From Rathayibacter sp. VKM Ac-2804 (GTDB lineage Bacteria; Actinomycetota; Actinomycetes; Actinomycetales; Microbacteriaceae): a stretch of 64,000 bases of DNA. The position numbers and the translations under genes were made by a program. Under the pieces are notes generated by a model. It saw only the letters and a program-made list of their open reading frames with translations, did not search any database and was not told the DNA's origin. The DNA lies in the NCBI RefSeq assembly GCF_009866655.1, contig NZ_CP047420.1:4023734-4087733 (forward strand), given 5' to 3'. Below, piece by piece: positions 41,777 to 50,815 of the stretch. Every line of letters starts with the position of its first letter. Position 1 is the stretch's first letter.

Positions 41777-44347
41777 ATGACCCCCTCCTCGCAGCAGCTC
41801 GTGACGGTGGGTGGGCGGCGCCTGCGGCTGACCAACCTCGACAAGGTGGTCTATCCGGAGGCGGGGTTCACCAAGGCCGACGTCCTCTCCTACTACGCCT
41901 CGGTCGCCTCCGCGATGCTGCCGCACCTCGCCCGCCGGCCGGTGACCCGCAAGCGCTGGGTCGACGGGGTCGGCACGGCGGAGGAGCCGGGCGAGGTCTT
42001 CTTCGAGAAGAACCTGCCCTCCTCCGCGCCCTACTGGCTGAGCCGGACGAAGCTCGCGCACTCCTCGCGCGACGTCGAGTACCCGCTCGTCGACGACGTC
42101 GCCGGGCTGACCTGGCTGGCCCAGCAGGCCGCGCTCGAGCTGCACGTCCCGCAGTGGCGGGTCGGCTCGGACGGCGAGCGCCGGCCGCCGGACCGGCTCG
42201 TGCTCGATCTCGACCCGGGCGAGGGCGCCGGGCTCGCCGAGTGCGCCGAGGTGGCGTTCCTCGCCCGCGACCTGCTCGAGGGGATGGGGCTCGAGCCGTT
42301 CCCGGTGACCAGCGGCAGCAAGGGCATCCACCTCTACTGCCCGCTGGACGCCTCCGCCTCGAGCGACCAGATCTCCTCGGTCGCGCACGAGCTGGCAAAG
42401 GTGCTGGAGTCCGACCACCGCGATCTGGTCGTCTCCGACATGAAGAAGACCCTGCGCGAGGGCAAGGTGCTCGTCGACTGGAGCCAGAACAGCGCGGCGA
42501 AGACGACGATCGCGCCGTACTCGCTGCGGGGCCGGCTGCTGCCGCGGGTCGCCGCGCCGCGCACGTGGGAGGAGATCGGCGCGGCGGATCTGCGGCACCT
42601 CGCGCCGGACGAGGTGGTCGAGCGGCTGCGGAGCGACGGCGACCTGCTGCGCCCGGTGCTCGCCGCCCGCGGGGCCGGGCTCGAGCCGTCGCCGGAGCGG
42701 ATGGCCGGTTTCGCGGCCACTGACGCCTCCGCCGACCGGCTGGCCGCCTACCGGAGCATGCGCGACGCGTCGAAGACGCCGGAGCCGGTGCCCTCGCCGG
42801 GAGCGGGGATCTCGACCTCGGGCGACACGTTCGTCGTGCAGGAGCACCACGCGCGGCGGCTGCACTACGACTTCCGGCTCGAGCACGACGGAGTCCTGGT
42901 CAGCTGGGCGGTGCCGAAGGGGCCGCCGCTCGACGGCGACCCGAACCGGCTCGCGGTGCAGACGGAGGACCACCCGCTCGAGTACGCGGCCTTCGAGGGC
43001 ACGATCCCGGCGGGCGAGTACGGCGGCGGCGAGGTGCGGATCTGGGACGAGGGCACCTACGCGCTGGAGAAGTGGCGCGAGGGCGAGGAGGTGATCGCGG
43101 TGCTCACCGGCCGGCCGGACGGCGGGCTCGGCGGTGAGCCGCGGCGGTACGCGCTGCTGCACACCGGGGCGAAGGGCGGCAAGGGGGACGAGAAGAACTG
43201 GCTGCTGCACCTGATGGCGCCGGGGGCCGCGGCGCACGGAGGGCAGTCACACGGAGGGAAGCCGCGCGGGCGCGGGGTCGGGGTGCGGAAGGGCGGGGGG
43301 TCGTCGGGGGCGGCGGGGTCCGGCGCGTCGGGATCGTCCGCTGCGACGCCGACCGATTCCGGAGCGTCGAGGTCCTCCGCTGCCGCGCCGACCGCGGAGG
43401 CCGCCGCCTTCCGGCCGATGCTCGCCACCGCCGGGCGTGCGGCGGACATCCCCGGCGACTCCGCGATCGAGATGAAGTGGGACGGCTACCGCGCCCTGGT
43501 GCGGGTGGCGGGCGGAGCGGTGACCCTCACCAGCCGGAACGGCAACGACCTGACGGGCGCGTTCCCCGACCTGCTCGGTCCTATCGCCGAGGCGGCGGCG
43601 GTCGACTGTGTGCTGGACGGCGAGATCGTCGCGCTGGACGACCGCGGCCGGCCCGACTTCGGCCGACTGCAGACCCGCGGCGGCCTGACCAAGCCGCGCG
43701 AGATCGAAGCGGCGGCGCGCGCGACTCCGGTGCACCTGATGCTGTTCGACCTGCTGGCGATCGACGGCACGGAGGCGATCGGCCGCCCTTACGACGAGCG
43801 CCGCGCGGCTCTGGAGCAGCTGGCGACCGAGAACGAGCGCGTGCACGTCCCCTCGGTCTTCGACGGCGACCTGGAGGAGGCGATGTCGACGAGCCTCGCG
43901 CTCGGCTTGGAGGGCGTGGTCGCCAAGCGCCGGGACGCGGCATACCGGCCGGGCGTCCGCTCCGGCGACTGGGTGAAGCTCACCCATCACCGCGTGCAGG
44001 AGGTGGTGATCGTCGGCTGGCGCGAGGGCGAGGGCGGACTCGTCGGCTCGGTCGGCTCGCTGCTGACGGCACTCCCCGGCGACGACGGCCTGGTCTACTC
44101 CGGCCGGGTGGGCAGCGGCTTCAGCGACCGCGAGCGCCGCGGCCTCGTCGACCGCCTCGCCGAGCACGCGACCGACGAGCCCGCGGTGGCCGTCCCACCC
44201 GCCGAGTCCCGCGGCGTGCACTGGGTCGAGCCCGTCCTCGTCGGCGAGGTCCGCTACCGCGAGCGCACCTCCGGCGGCACCCTCCGCCAGCCCGTCTGGC
44301 GAGGCTGGCGCGCCGACAAGTCCGCCGCGGAGGTGCGCCTGGAGTGA
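41777..44347 (+). CDS. ligD: Multidomain ATP-dependent DNA ligase LigD
   Basis: An 856-residue end-joining enzyme. Residues about 1-290 are the primase-like polymerase domain (RLRLTNLDKVVYPEAGFTKA; catalytic acids in LDLDPGEG; SGSKGIHLYCPL; DWSQNSAAKTTIAPYSLR). Residues about 330-480 are the 3'-phosphoesterase (FVVQEHHARRLHYDFRLEHD; AVPKGPPLD; GEYGGGEVRIWDEGTY). A Gly/Ser/Ala linker leads to the ligase (about 545-856) with AMP-accepting Lys567 in IEMKWDGYRAL and EGVVAKRRDAAYRPG. The order POL-PE-LIG is as in mycobacterial LigD. The partner Ku is not in the window. GGAG is just upstream of the ATG. Confidence 0.95.
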   Translation: MTPSSQQLVTVGGRRLRLTNLDKVVYPEAGFTKADVLSYYASVASAMLPHLARRPVTRKRWVDGVGTAEEPGEVFFEKNLPSSAPYWLSRTKLAHSSRDVEYPLVDDVAGLTWLAQQAALELHVPQWRVGSDGERRPPDRLVLDLDPGEGAGLAECAEVAFLARDLLEGMGLEPFPVTSGSKGIHLYCPLDASASSDQISSVAHELAKVLESDHRDLVVSDMKKTLREGKVLVDWSQNSAAKTTIAPYSLRGRLLPRVAAPRTWEEIGAADLRHLAPDEVVERLRSDGDLLRPVLAARGAGLEPSPERMAGFAATDASADRLAAYRSMRDASKTPEPVPSPGAGISTSGDTFVVQEHHARRLHYDFRLEHDGVLVSWAVPKGPPLDGDPNRLAVQTEDHPLEYAAFEGTIPAGEYGGGEVRIWDEGTYALEKWREGEEVIAVLTGRPDGGLGGEPRRYALLHTGAKGGKGDEKNWLLHLMAPGAAAHGGQSHGGKPRGRGVGVRKGGGSSGAAGSGASGSSAATPTDSGASRSSAAAPTAEAAAFRPMLATAGRAADIPGDSAIEMKWDGYRALVRVAGGAVTLTSRNGNDLTGAFPDLLGPIAEAAAVDCVLDGEIVALDDRGRPDFGRLQTRGGLTKPREIEAAARATPVHLMLFDLLAIDGTEAIGRPYDERRAALEQLATENERVHVPSVFDGDLEEAMSTSLALGLEGVVAKRRDAAYRPGVRSGDWVKLTHHRVQEVVIVGWREGEGGLVGSVGSLLTALPGDDGLVYSGRVGSGFSDRERRGLVDRLAEHATDEPAVAVPPAESRGVHWVEPVLVGEVRYRERTSGGTLRQPVWRGWRADKSAAEVRLE

Positions 44348-44362
44348 GCACGGCGGGGCTGC

Positions 44363-44419
44363 CGAGCCGCCCGGGAAGGCGCGGATCGCGGCCGGATCAG
44401 AGCCTTCCAGGGCGACTCG
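44363..44419. terminator. Hairpin between convergent ligD and MFS genes
   Basis: Arms CGAGCCGCCCGGGAAGGC and GCCTTCCAGGGCGACTCG (two non-Watson-Crick pairs) around a 22-nt loop. A closely related hairpin lies at 45732. Confidence 0.6.
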
Positions 44420-44454
44420 ACGCCCGAGCGAACCCGGCTCGGGGGCGGCGTCGC

Positions 44455-45615
44455 TCAGTCGAGGCGGACGCCGCGGAGGAGGACGAGGGTGGAGCCGACG
44501 GCGACGCCGGTGCCGATGAGGACGCCGCCGGCACCGGCCGCGGCGGCGATGGTGCCGAGAAGGGTCGGGAGGGCGATCAGGCCCATGCGGTTGCCGGCCA
44601 GGCGGAGGGAGAGGGCGCGGCCGTGGCGGTCGGCGGGGGTGCGCTCGATCAGCCAGGACATGGTGATCGGCTGGCCGATGCCGAGGCCGAGGCCGAGCAA
44701 GGCGACGGCGACGAAGAGCAAGGCCGTGGGCGCGGGCAGGGCGGTGAGGACCAGGCAGACGGCCGAGACGACGATGCCGGCGACCATCACGCGGGTGCGG
44801 CCGAAGCGGGAGGTCGTCGCGCCGAGCAGGAGGCGGGAGGCCATCGAGGCGAGCGCGCGGACGGTCAGCAGGGCGCCGACCACGCCTGCGGGGAGGCCGC
44901 GCTCGGCGCCGAGGGCCGGGAGGTAGACGACCGTCAGGTCGACGGCGGCGACGACGGTCGCGCTGGTGAGCAGGGCGCGGGCGAGGCCGGGGATCCGCAG
45001 CAGGCCGAGTGTCGAGCCGTCGGATGGGGTCTCGGCGGTGGTACGGGGTGCGGGGCGGGCTATCGCGGTGGTGACGGCGAGGAGGAGGACGGCGAGCGCG
45101 CCTCCGACCAGGAACAGCGGCGCGGGGTCGGGGCGGACGGCGCTGCCTGCGAAGACGGGGATGAACGCGGGGCCGATCGCCTGGCCGAGGGAGGCGGCGA
45201 AGGTGTAGTAGCCGAAGCGGCTGTCGAGGCGGGTGCCGGCCGCTCCCCCGGCGACCACCGCCTGCTGGCCGACGACGCAGCCGAGGTGGCCGGCGCCGAG
45301 CAGGGCGGTGCCGCAGAGCAGGCCGACGAGGCCGCCGCCCGCGAGGAGCAGCAGGCCGGCGGCGGCGATCGTCAGCAGTGAGCCGCAGGCCATCACGAAG
45401 CGCGCGCCGACCCGGTCGACGAGGCCGCCGACGGGCAGCGCGATCAGCAGCGGCACCACCGCGAACGAGGCGCCGAGCGCTCCGAGCGCCCAGGCCGGCA
45501 CGTCGAGCTGGATCGCCTGGTACACCGCGGCCGGCCGCAGCAGGAACGCGACGGCCTGGATGAGCACCGCGTGCGTGAGCAGCGCGCCGGTCGAGAGCGC
45601 CTGGCGGTCCGGCAC
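44455..45615 (-). CDS. MFS transporter
   Basis: A 386-residue, twelve-helix major facilitator. The loop GGLVDRVGARFVMACGSLLT near residue 63 is the MFS motif A region, and PADRHGRALSLRLAGNRMGL near residue 325 parallels it in the second half. Substrate is unknown, probably drug-like efflux. The GTG start follows GAGGGGAGGGGG. Confidence 0.85.
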   Translation of the reverse strand: MPDRQALSTGALLTHAVLIQAVAFLLRPAAVYQAIQLDVPAWALGALGASFAVVPLLIALPVGGLVDRVGARFVMACGSLLTIAAAGLLLLAGGGLVGLLCGTALLGAGHLGCVVGQQAVVAGGAAGTRLDSRFGYYTFAASLGQAIGPAFIPVFAGSAVRPDPAPLFLVGGALAVLLLAVTTAIARPAPRTTAETPSDGSTLGLLRIPGLARALLTSATVVAAVDLTVVYLPALGAERGLPAGVVGALLTVRALASMASRLLLGATTSRFGRTRVMVAGIVVSAVCLVLTALPAPTALLFVAVALLGLGLGIGQPITMSWLIERTPADRHGRALSLRLAGNRMGLIALPTLLGTIAAAAGAGGVLIGTGVAVGSTLVLLRGVRLD

Positions 45616-45731
45616 GGCGCCCCCTCCCCTCGACGGGCGGTCGCCCGCCGTCCATCCTGGCGCACCGTCGAACAGGAGCCCGCGCGCACGATCGCCGCCG
45701 CCGAGGCGGTCGGCCAGGAGCCCTCGGCGGT

Positions 45732-45787
45732 GAGTCGCCCGAGAAGGCTCATTCCCGGGCCGGAGGACGGACCTTCTGGGGCGACTC
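45732..45787. terminator. Hairpin related to that at 44363
   Basis: Arms GAGTCGCCCGAGAAGG and CCTTCTGGGGCGACTC pair with one mismatch around a 24-nt loop. It lies 3' of the APC permease on its strand. Confidence 0.55.
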
Positions 45788-45837
45788 GGCGGGTACGGGG
45801 CTCCCGCGGGCAGAGCGCGGCGGCGGTCCGGCGCTAA

Positions 45838-45866
45838 CGGCTCCTTCGGCGGCGGAGAGGGAGCCG
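45838..45866 (-). terminator. Hairpin downstream of APC permease
   Basis: Arms CGGCTCC and GGAGCCG with a 15-nt loop. With the hairpin at 45732 it fills the 310-nt space between the MFS and APC genes, where no gene is seen. Confidence 0.45.
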
Positions 45867-45925
45867 TTCGTGACGGATCGGGCGACCCGGAGTGACGGGT
45901 GGAGCGAGAGCGCGGATGCGGGCGG

Positions 45926-47428
45926 TCAGCGGTCGAGCGGCTCCGGGAGCGGCAGCGCGTGCTCCGGCAAGACGCCCAGGTGGTGGCGGCCGCGGAGGCG
46001 GAACCAGGCGAGGCCGACGGTGACGACGAGTCCGACGACGATCAGGGCGATCCAGCGGAGGGGGCCGTCGCCGTAGACCTCGGTGCGGGGCCAGGCCAGG
46101 TTGACGGCCATCGCGGCGCCCCAGAGCACAGCGACGATGTTGACCGGCAGGCCGAGCCGGCCGAGCGAGAAGGCGCCGGCGGGCGCGTCGGCGGTGGGCC
46201 AGCGGCCGCGGAGGCGGCGCAGCAGCAGGGGCACGGTGACCAGGAGGTAGGCGAGGTAGATCAGGATGACGGCGACGCTCGTCACGGCGGTGAAGATCTC
46301 GGGGGTGCCGATGTTGACGACGAGGATCAGCACGGCGAGGACGCCGATTAGGACGGCCGGGGCGACCGGCGTGCGGCGGCGCGGGTCGACGCGGGCGAGC
46401 AGGGCGCTGCCGGGCAGGGCGTTGTCGCGGGCCATCGCGAAGACCAGGCGGATGCCGGCCGTGTGCACGGCGAGTGCGCAGACGGTGATCGCGACGACGA
46501 TGCAGCCGAGGAAGACCGAGCCGAGCGGGCCGCCGAGCACCTGCAGGACCACGAGCTGGAGTCCGCCGGACGGGGAGCCGAGCGCAGGGTCGGCCAGGCC
46601 GGGGGCGGCGAGGAGGCCGAAGAGGATGATCAGGCCGCCGAGCACGAACGAGGCGGTGATCGCGCGGAGGATCGCAGCGGGGGCGGTGCGCCGCGGATCG
46701 ACGGTCTCCTCGCCGAGCGAGCCGGCGGTGTCGAAGCCGTACATCACGTAGGCGGAGGCGATCGCGGCGATGAGGAACGCGCCGAGGTAGCCGCCGGGCA
46801 GACCGTCGCCGCGGCCGGCCGTCTCGAGGACGATGCTCGGCGGGTTCACCGCGTTGGCGGCCAGGACGACGACGAGGAGGACCGCGGCGACCAGTTCGAT
46901 CAGCACGCCGACGCTGTTGATCCGCGCCATCAGCCGCACGCCGAGGGCGTTGACGCCGGTCGTGAACGCCACGAGGATCGCGCCCCAGAGCACCGCGCTG
47001 ACGCCGGCGCTCGTGCCGGTGCCGTCGCCGACGAGCTGGAAGCCGCGCCAGATCTGCGGGAGCGTGCTCTGGTACGCGAGCACGACGGCGGCGAGCGAGA
47101 CGACGGAGGCGAGGGCCATGATCCAGCCCGCGAGCCAGCTCACCGTCGGGCCGGCCAGGCGCTTGCTCCAGTTGTAGACGGAGCCGGCGACCGGGTAGCG
47201 CGCGGCCAGCTCGGCGAAGCAGAGCGCCACCGCCAGCTGCCCGGCGAAGACCATCGGCCAGGACCACCAGTAGGCGGGGCCGCCGTTCGCGTATCCGAAG
47301 GAGAAGAGCTGGAAGGTGCCGGTCAGGATCGAGATGTAGCTGACTCCCGCGGCGAAGCTGCCGAAGCGGCCGATGCCGCGGGTGAGGGTCTGCCGGTAGC
47401 CGGACTCGGCCATCCCGTCGTCGGACAT
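45926..47428 (-). CDS. APC family amino acid/amine permease
   Basis: A 500-residue transporter with twelve helices. GRFGSFAAGVSYISILTGTF near residue 20, ARYPVAGSVYNWSKRLAG near 75 (the GSVYNW-type motif) and YGFDTAGSLGEETVDPRRTA near 245 match the GABA/choline-amine (BAT1/UGA4-like) APC branch. The ATG at 47428 has GGAGG 6 nt upstream, so it is preferred over ATGs further up. Neighbouring cupin, flavin and amine-oxidase genes hint at amine uptake, which is inference. Confidence 0.87.
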   Translation of the reverse strand: MSDDGMAESGYRQTLTRGIGRFGSFAAGVSYISILTGTFQLFSFGYANGGPAYWWSWPMVFAGQLAVALCFAELAARYPVAGSVYNWSKRLAGPTVSWLAGWIMALASVVSLAAVVLAYQSTLPQIWRGFQLVGDGTGTSAGVSAVLWGAILVAFTTGVNALGVRLMARINSVGVLIELVAAVLLVVVLAANAVNPPSIVLETAGRGDGLPGGYLGAFLIAAIASAYVMYGFDTAGSLGEETVDPRRTAPAAILRAITASFVLGGLIILFGLLAAPGLADPALGSPSGGLQLVVLQVLGGPLGSVFLGCIVVAITVCALAVHTAGIRLVFAMARDNALPGSALLARVDPRRRTPVAPAVLIGVLAVLILVVNIGTPEIFTAVTSVAVILIYLAYLLVTVPLLLRRLRGRWPTADAPAGAFSLGRLGLPVNIVAVLWGAAMAVNLAWPRTEVYGDGPLRWIALIVVGLVVTVGLAWFRLRGRHHLGVLPEHALPLPEPLDR

Positions 47429-47575
47429 CGGCGCCTCCATGCACGGGGTCGGGCGCGTGCCCGGCCAGGATGGCAGGCGCCGGCGGGAGGCGGGGTGCGG
47501 AAGCACGGAAGGGGGGTGGGGGCGGGTGGCGATGGGGCTGGGAGGAGAGGTCGGGCGCCTCTGCGCCTGGGCGGC

Positions 47576-47615
47576 GGGGTCTCGAGACGCCGCTGGCGCG
47601 GCTGCTCGACCAGCA
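47576..47615. repeat. R1 element, half copy (right arm)
   Basis: GGGTCTCGAGACGCCGCTGG followed by GGCTGCTCGACCAGCA, a diverged right arm between two minus-strand genes. Confidence 0.65.
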
Positions 47616-47654
47616 GGGAGGGGACGACTCCAGCGCGTCTGCTCCTCGCGTGGG

Positions 47655-48032
47655 TCAGCGCGGGGTCGGTGGGCCGAAGACGAGGATCAGCTCGGCGGGG
47701 GCGTCCGACTCGTTGGCGACTCCGTGGTGGCTGCCGGCCGGGGCGTAGAGGGCGTCGCCCGCGCGCAGCACGGCGCTCTCGCCGTCGACGGTCATCACGA
47801 CCTCGCCGAGCACGACCACGTAGAGCTCGTCGGAGCTCTCGGGCGAGCAGCTGCCGGCGTCGCCCGCGAGGTGCACGTGCTCGCCCTCGGAGGTGCCCGG
47901 CTCGAGGTGGAAGCGCATCACCGAGCTCGGCAGTGCGGTCGTGGCGCGGAAGTAGTACTCCAGATCGAGCACGCCCGAGCCGCCGTAGAGCGGGCGGCGG
48001 CGCGCATCCTCGCCGGATCTCTGGATCTGCAC
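47655..48032 (-). CDS. Cupin domain protein
   Basis: A 125-residue single-domain cupin. Motif 1 is EPGTSEGEHVHLAGDAGSCS ending in SDELYVVVLGE (metal ligands His, His, Glu), and motif 2 is GDALYAPAGSHHGVANESD. It is either a small regulator-type or an isomerase/dioxygenase-type cupin; sequence alone does not say which. A GAGGAGGGGG site precedes the GTG. It is divergent from the Old-Yellow-Enzyme gene. Confidence 0.8.
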   Translation of the reverse strand: MQIQRSGEDARRRPLYGGSGVLDLEYYFRATTALPSSVMRFHLEPGTSEGEHVHLAGDAGSCSPESSDELYVVVLGEVVMTVDGESAVLRAGDALYAPAGSHHGVANESDAPAELILVFGPPTPR

Positions 48033-48242
48033 GGGTCCCCCTCCTCGGTCGCGGCGGCGGACCGCGCACGTGCTTCCAGGATGGCGGGCGCGGGCGCCGC
48101 AGCGCGACCTCTCACTCCCCCTGCCGCCCCGTGAGCAGAACGTTACGGACCGGCAACGGCCGCGAAATCGGCCGGAGTCTGCGCCGGTGATGCACTGAGG
48201 CCACTCGCTCCACTTCACCCCCTCCCCCCGGAATGGATCACG

Positions 48243-49484
48243 ATGCCCGACCTCTTCTCCCCGTACACGCTCAAGGGCGTGACCCTCCGCAACCGCATCG
48301 CGATGTCGCCGATGACGATGTACCGCTCGACCGACGGCAAGCTGGACGACTTCCACCTGATGTATCTCGGTGCCCGTGCGGCCGGCGGGTTCGGCCTCGT
48401 CTTCCCCGAGCAGATCGCGATCACGCCCGACGGACGCACCACAGTGCACTGCGCCGGCCTCTACGACGACGACCAGATCGAGGGCCACAAGCGCGTGGTC
48501 GACATGATCACGTCGATGGGCGGCGTCGCCGCGATCCAGCTCGGCCACACCGGCCGCAAGGGCAGCCTCGTCACCCCGTGGGAGGGCGGCTCCATGCTCC
48601 CGCCCGAGCACGAGGCCGGCTGGCAGACCCGCGCGCCCTCCGCGATCGCCTACGGCGGCGACATGCCCTACGTGCCGCGCGCGCTGACCGTCGACGAGAT
48701 CGCGCAGCTGATGCAGGACTACGCCGACACCGCCGCGCGCGCCGTCGAGGCCGGCTACGAGTGGGTCGAGATGCACTTCGCGCACGGCTACCTCGGCAGC
48801 GAGTTCTTCTCGCCGCTCGCCAACCAGCGCACGGACGCCTACGGCGGCAGCCTCGAGAACCGCACCCGGTTCCACCTCGAGGCCCTCGACGCGGTGCGCG
48901 CGGTGCTCCCCGAGCGCATCCCCCTGACGATGCGGCTCGGCGTCGACGACCTGCACCCGGGCGGCGCGACCGTCGACGAGTCGATCACGGCGATCGGCTG
49001 GATGAAGGAGCACGGACTCGACCTGGCCGACGTGAGCATCGGCTTCAACACCGACGCCATGCAGGGCGACATCCCGATCGGCAAGCTGGGCGGCATGGTC
49101 GGCACGGCCACCCGGATCCGCGAGGAGGTGGGCATCCCGGTCGCCGCCAGCTGGAACCTCGGGCAGCCCGAGATCGCCAACCGGGTGATCGAGGAGGACC
49201 TGCTCGATCTGGTCTACCTCGGCCGCCCCGCGCTGGCCAACGCGCACTGGCCGGTCTACGCGGCCCGCGCCCTCGGCTACGAGGACCCGTTCAGCCTCGT
49301 CCCCGAGGACTGGGCGTGGTGGCTCCGCAACCTGCGGGGCGCCTCCGAGGCGATCGGCTGGCCGGCCGCCGCCCCCACGCGGCTCGGCGCGCCCGCCGTG
49401 ACCGCGGCGGCGCCCGTCGTGCGGCAGTCGCACGAGGTCGTCGAGCTCGAGCCGGCGGCGGAGGAGGAGCGCGAGGTCGCGTGA
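48243..49484 (+). CDS. NADH:flavin oxidoreductase (Old Yellow Enzyme family)
   Basis: A 413-residue FMN-dependent TIM-barrel ene-reductase. LFSPYTLKGVTLRNRIAMSP at the start, AIQLGHTGRKGS near residue 100, HFAHGYLGSEFFSPLANQRT near 180 and YGGSLENRTRFHLE are canonical; VYLGRPALANAHWPVYAARA near 325 holds the phosphate-binding part. The HTGRK and HFAHGYL signatures place it in the YqjM-like class. It reduces activated C=C bonds with NAD(P)H. The C-terminal 40 residues are an unrelated Ala/Glu-rich tail. Confidence 0.92.
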   Translation: MPDLFSPYTLKGVTLRNRIAMSPMTMYRSTDGKLDDFHLMYLGARAAGGFGLVFPEQIAITPDGRTTVHCAGLYDDDQIEGHKRVVDMITSMGGVAAIQLGHTGRKGSLVTPWEGGSMLPPEHEAGWQTRAPSAIAYGGDMPYVPRALTVDEIAQLMQDYADTAARAVEAGYEWVEMHFAHGYLGSEFFSPLANQRTDAYGGSLENRTRFHLEALDAVRAVLPERIPLTMRLGVDDLHPGGATVDESITAIGWMKEHGLDLADVSIGFNTDAMQGDIPIGKLGGMVGTATRIREEVGIPVAASWNLGQPEIANRVIEEDLLDLVYLGRPALANAHWPVYAARALGYEDPFSLVPEDWAWWLRNLRGASEAIGWPAAAPTRLGAPAVTAAAPVVRQSHEVVELEPAAEEEREVA

Positions 49485-49521
49485 CGGCGCGCGGGAGGGG
49501 GACGCTCCTCCTCCCGCGCCC

Positions 49522-50679
49522 TCAGCCCAGAAGGGGCGCCGCGACCGGCGGGGTCACTCCGAAGGCCGACACGTCCTCGGTCGTCGCGCCGTCGAGGGCG
49601 AGCTCGGCGAGCACGCGGCCGATGGTCGGCGTGAACTTGAAGGCGTGCCCGGCGCCCAGCCCGACCAGGATGTCGGGGTGCTCGTCGAGCGGCCCGAGCA
49701 CGAAGCGGCGGTCGGGCGTGAGCGCGTACTGGCAGGTGACGGTGCGCAGCACCTCGCCGGCGGCGGGAATCACGGCGCCGACGAAGCCCGTCAGCTCGTC
49801 CAGCAGCTCGGGCGAGGGGACGAAGGTGCGCTCGCGCGGGGCCATCAGGTTGTCGGAGACGTCGCGCGCCGCCTTGATCGTCGGCTCGCCGTAGGTCGGG
49901 AAGCCGTAGAAGCAGTGCTCGTCCTCCCAGATCCAGACCGGGAAGCGCTCGCGATCGAAAGTGCTCGGCTCGGCCGGCGCGAAGTAGCTGACCTGCTCCT
50001 GCATCGTCACGAGCGGGATCTCGGCGCCGAGCGGTGCGAGCAGCTCGTTCGTCCAGGCGTCCGCGGCGAGGACGACCTTGCCCGCGAGCACGTCGCCGCC
50101 CGCGGTGCGCAGGACGACGCCGTCCTCGCCCGGGAGCAGCGCCTCGACCGGCGTGCGGTCGCGGATCACGGCGCCGTGCTGCCGAGCGCGAAGCTGCAGC
50201 ACGGCGACCGTGCGGGCGGCGTGCACGATGCCGGAGTCGGCCGTGTAGACCGTCTGCGTGCCCTCGGGCAGCGAGAACTGCGGCCAGCGCGCGGTGACCT
50301 CGGCCGGCGTCAGCAGCTCGAACGGCACTCCGCTCTCCGTGAGGCTCGAGCGGAACGCCTCGGCGGAGTAAGGGCTGCCGGCCGGGAAGAAGACCAGCCC
50401 GCCGGTGATGGTGACGAGCGTCTCACCCGACTCCGCCTCGAGATCGGCCCAGTCGAGGTATGCGGACTGCGCGAGCCGCACGTACTCGGGGGCACCGTAG
50501 GAGGTGCGCAGGATGCGCGAGGTGTCGTGCGAGGCGCCGCGGACGTGGCCGAGCTCGAACTGCTCGAACGCGACGACGCGGGCTCCGCGGCGGGCCAGGT
50601 GGTAGGCGGCGGCGCTGCCGAGAGCGCCCATCCCGACGACGGCGACGTCGAACTTCTCGGGGGCTCGGGGCTCAGTCAT
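49522..50679 (-). CDS. N-methyl amino acid oxidase (SolA / monomeric sarcosine oxidase type)
   Basis: A 385-residue FAD enzyme. The dinucleotide motif DVAVVGMGALGSAAAYHLAR is at residues 11-30, with GASHDTSRILRTSYG near 48 as in sarcosine and N-methyltryptophan oxidases. Cys316 in TVTCQYALTPDRRF aligns with the covalent flavin Cys of this family, and GLGAGHAFKFTPTIGRVLAE is the C-terminal FAD segment. It should oxidatively demethylate an N-methyl amino acid, giving formaldehyde and H2O2. GAGGAG precedes the ATG. Confidence 0.92.
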   Translation of the reverse strand: MTEPRAPEKFDVAVVGMGALGSAAAYHLARRGARVVAFEQFELGHVRGASHDTSRILRTSYGAPEYVRLAQSAYLDWADLEAESGETLVTITGGLVFFPAGSPYSAEAFRSSLTESGVPFELLTPAEVTARWPQFSLPEGTQTVYTADSGIVHAARTVAVLQLRARQHGAVIRDRTPVEALLPGEDGVVLRTAGGDVLAGKVVLAADAWTNELLAPLGAEIPLVTMQEQVSYFAPAEPSTFDRERFPVWIWEDEHCFYGFPTYGEPTIKAARDVSDNLMAPRERTFVPSPELLDELTGFVGAVIPAAGEVLRTVTCQYALTPDRRFVLGPLDEHPDILVGLGAGHAFKFTPTIGRVLAELALDGATTEDVSAFGVTPPVAAPLLG

Positions 50680-50768
50680 GGCGGCTCCTCGGAGGGGTGC
50701 GGATGGCGCGGACGCGGGTCCACCCTAGGAACGGCGCCCCACGCGCCCCTCGCGAAGGACCGCGGAAC

Positions 50769-50792
50769 GCAATAGTCTGCGCCACGGATTGC
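50769..50792. promoter_or_regulatory. Operator-like dyad upstream of IclR-type gene
   Basis: GCAAT and ATTGC are separated by 14 nt in the divergent space between the SolA-type and IclR-type genes; the pattern is unusually A/T-rich here. Confidence 0.3.
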
Positions 50793-50815
50793 AGTTTCTG
50801 CGGAGGGGGCGACGG

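Noticed and set aside
44363..45787. MFS gene as a mobile cassette flanked by inverted repeats
   Set aside because: The hairpins also sit at gene 3' ends where terminators are expected, no target duplication or transposase is visible, and the MFS gene has normal composition.
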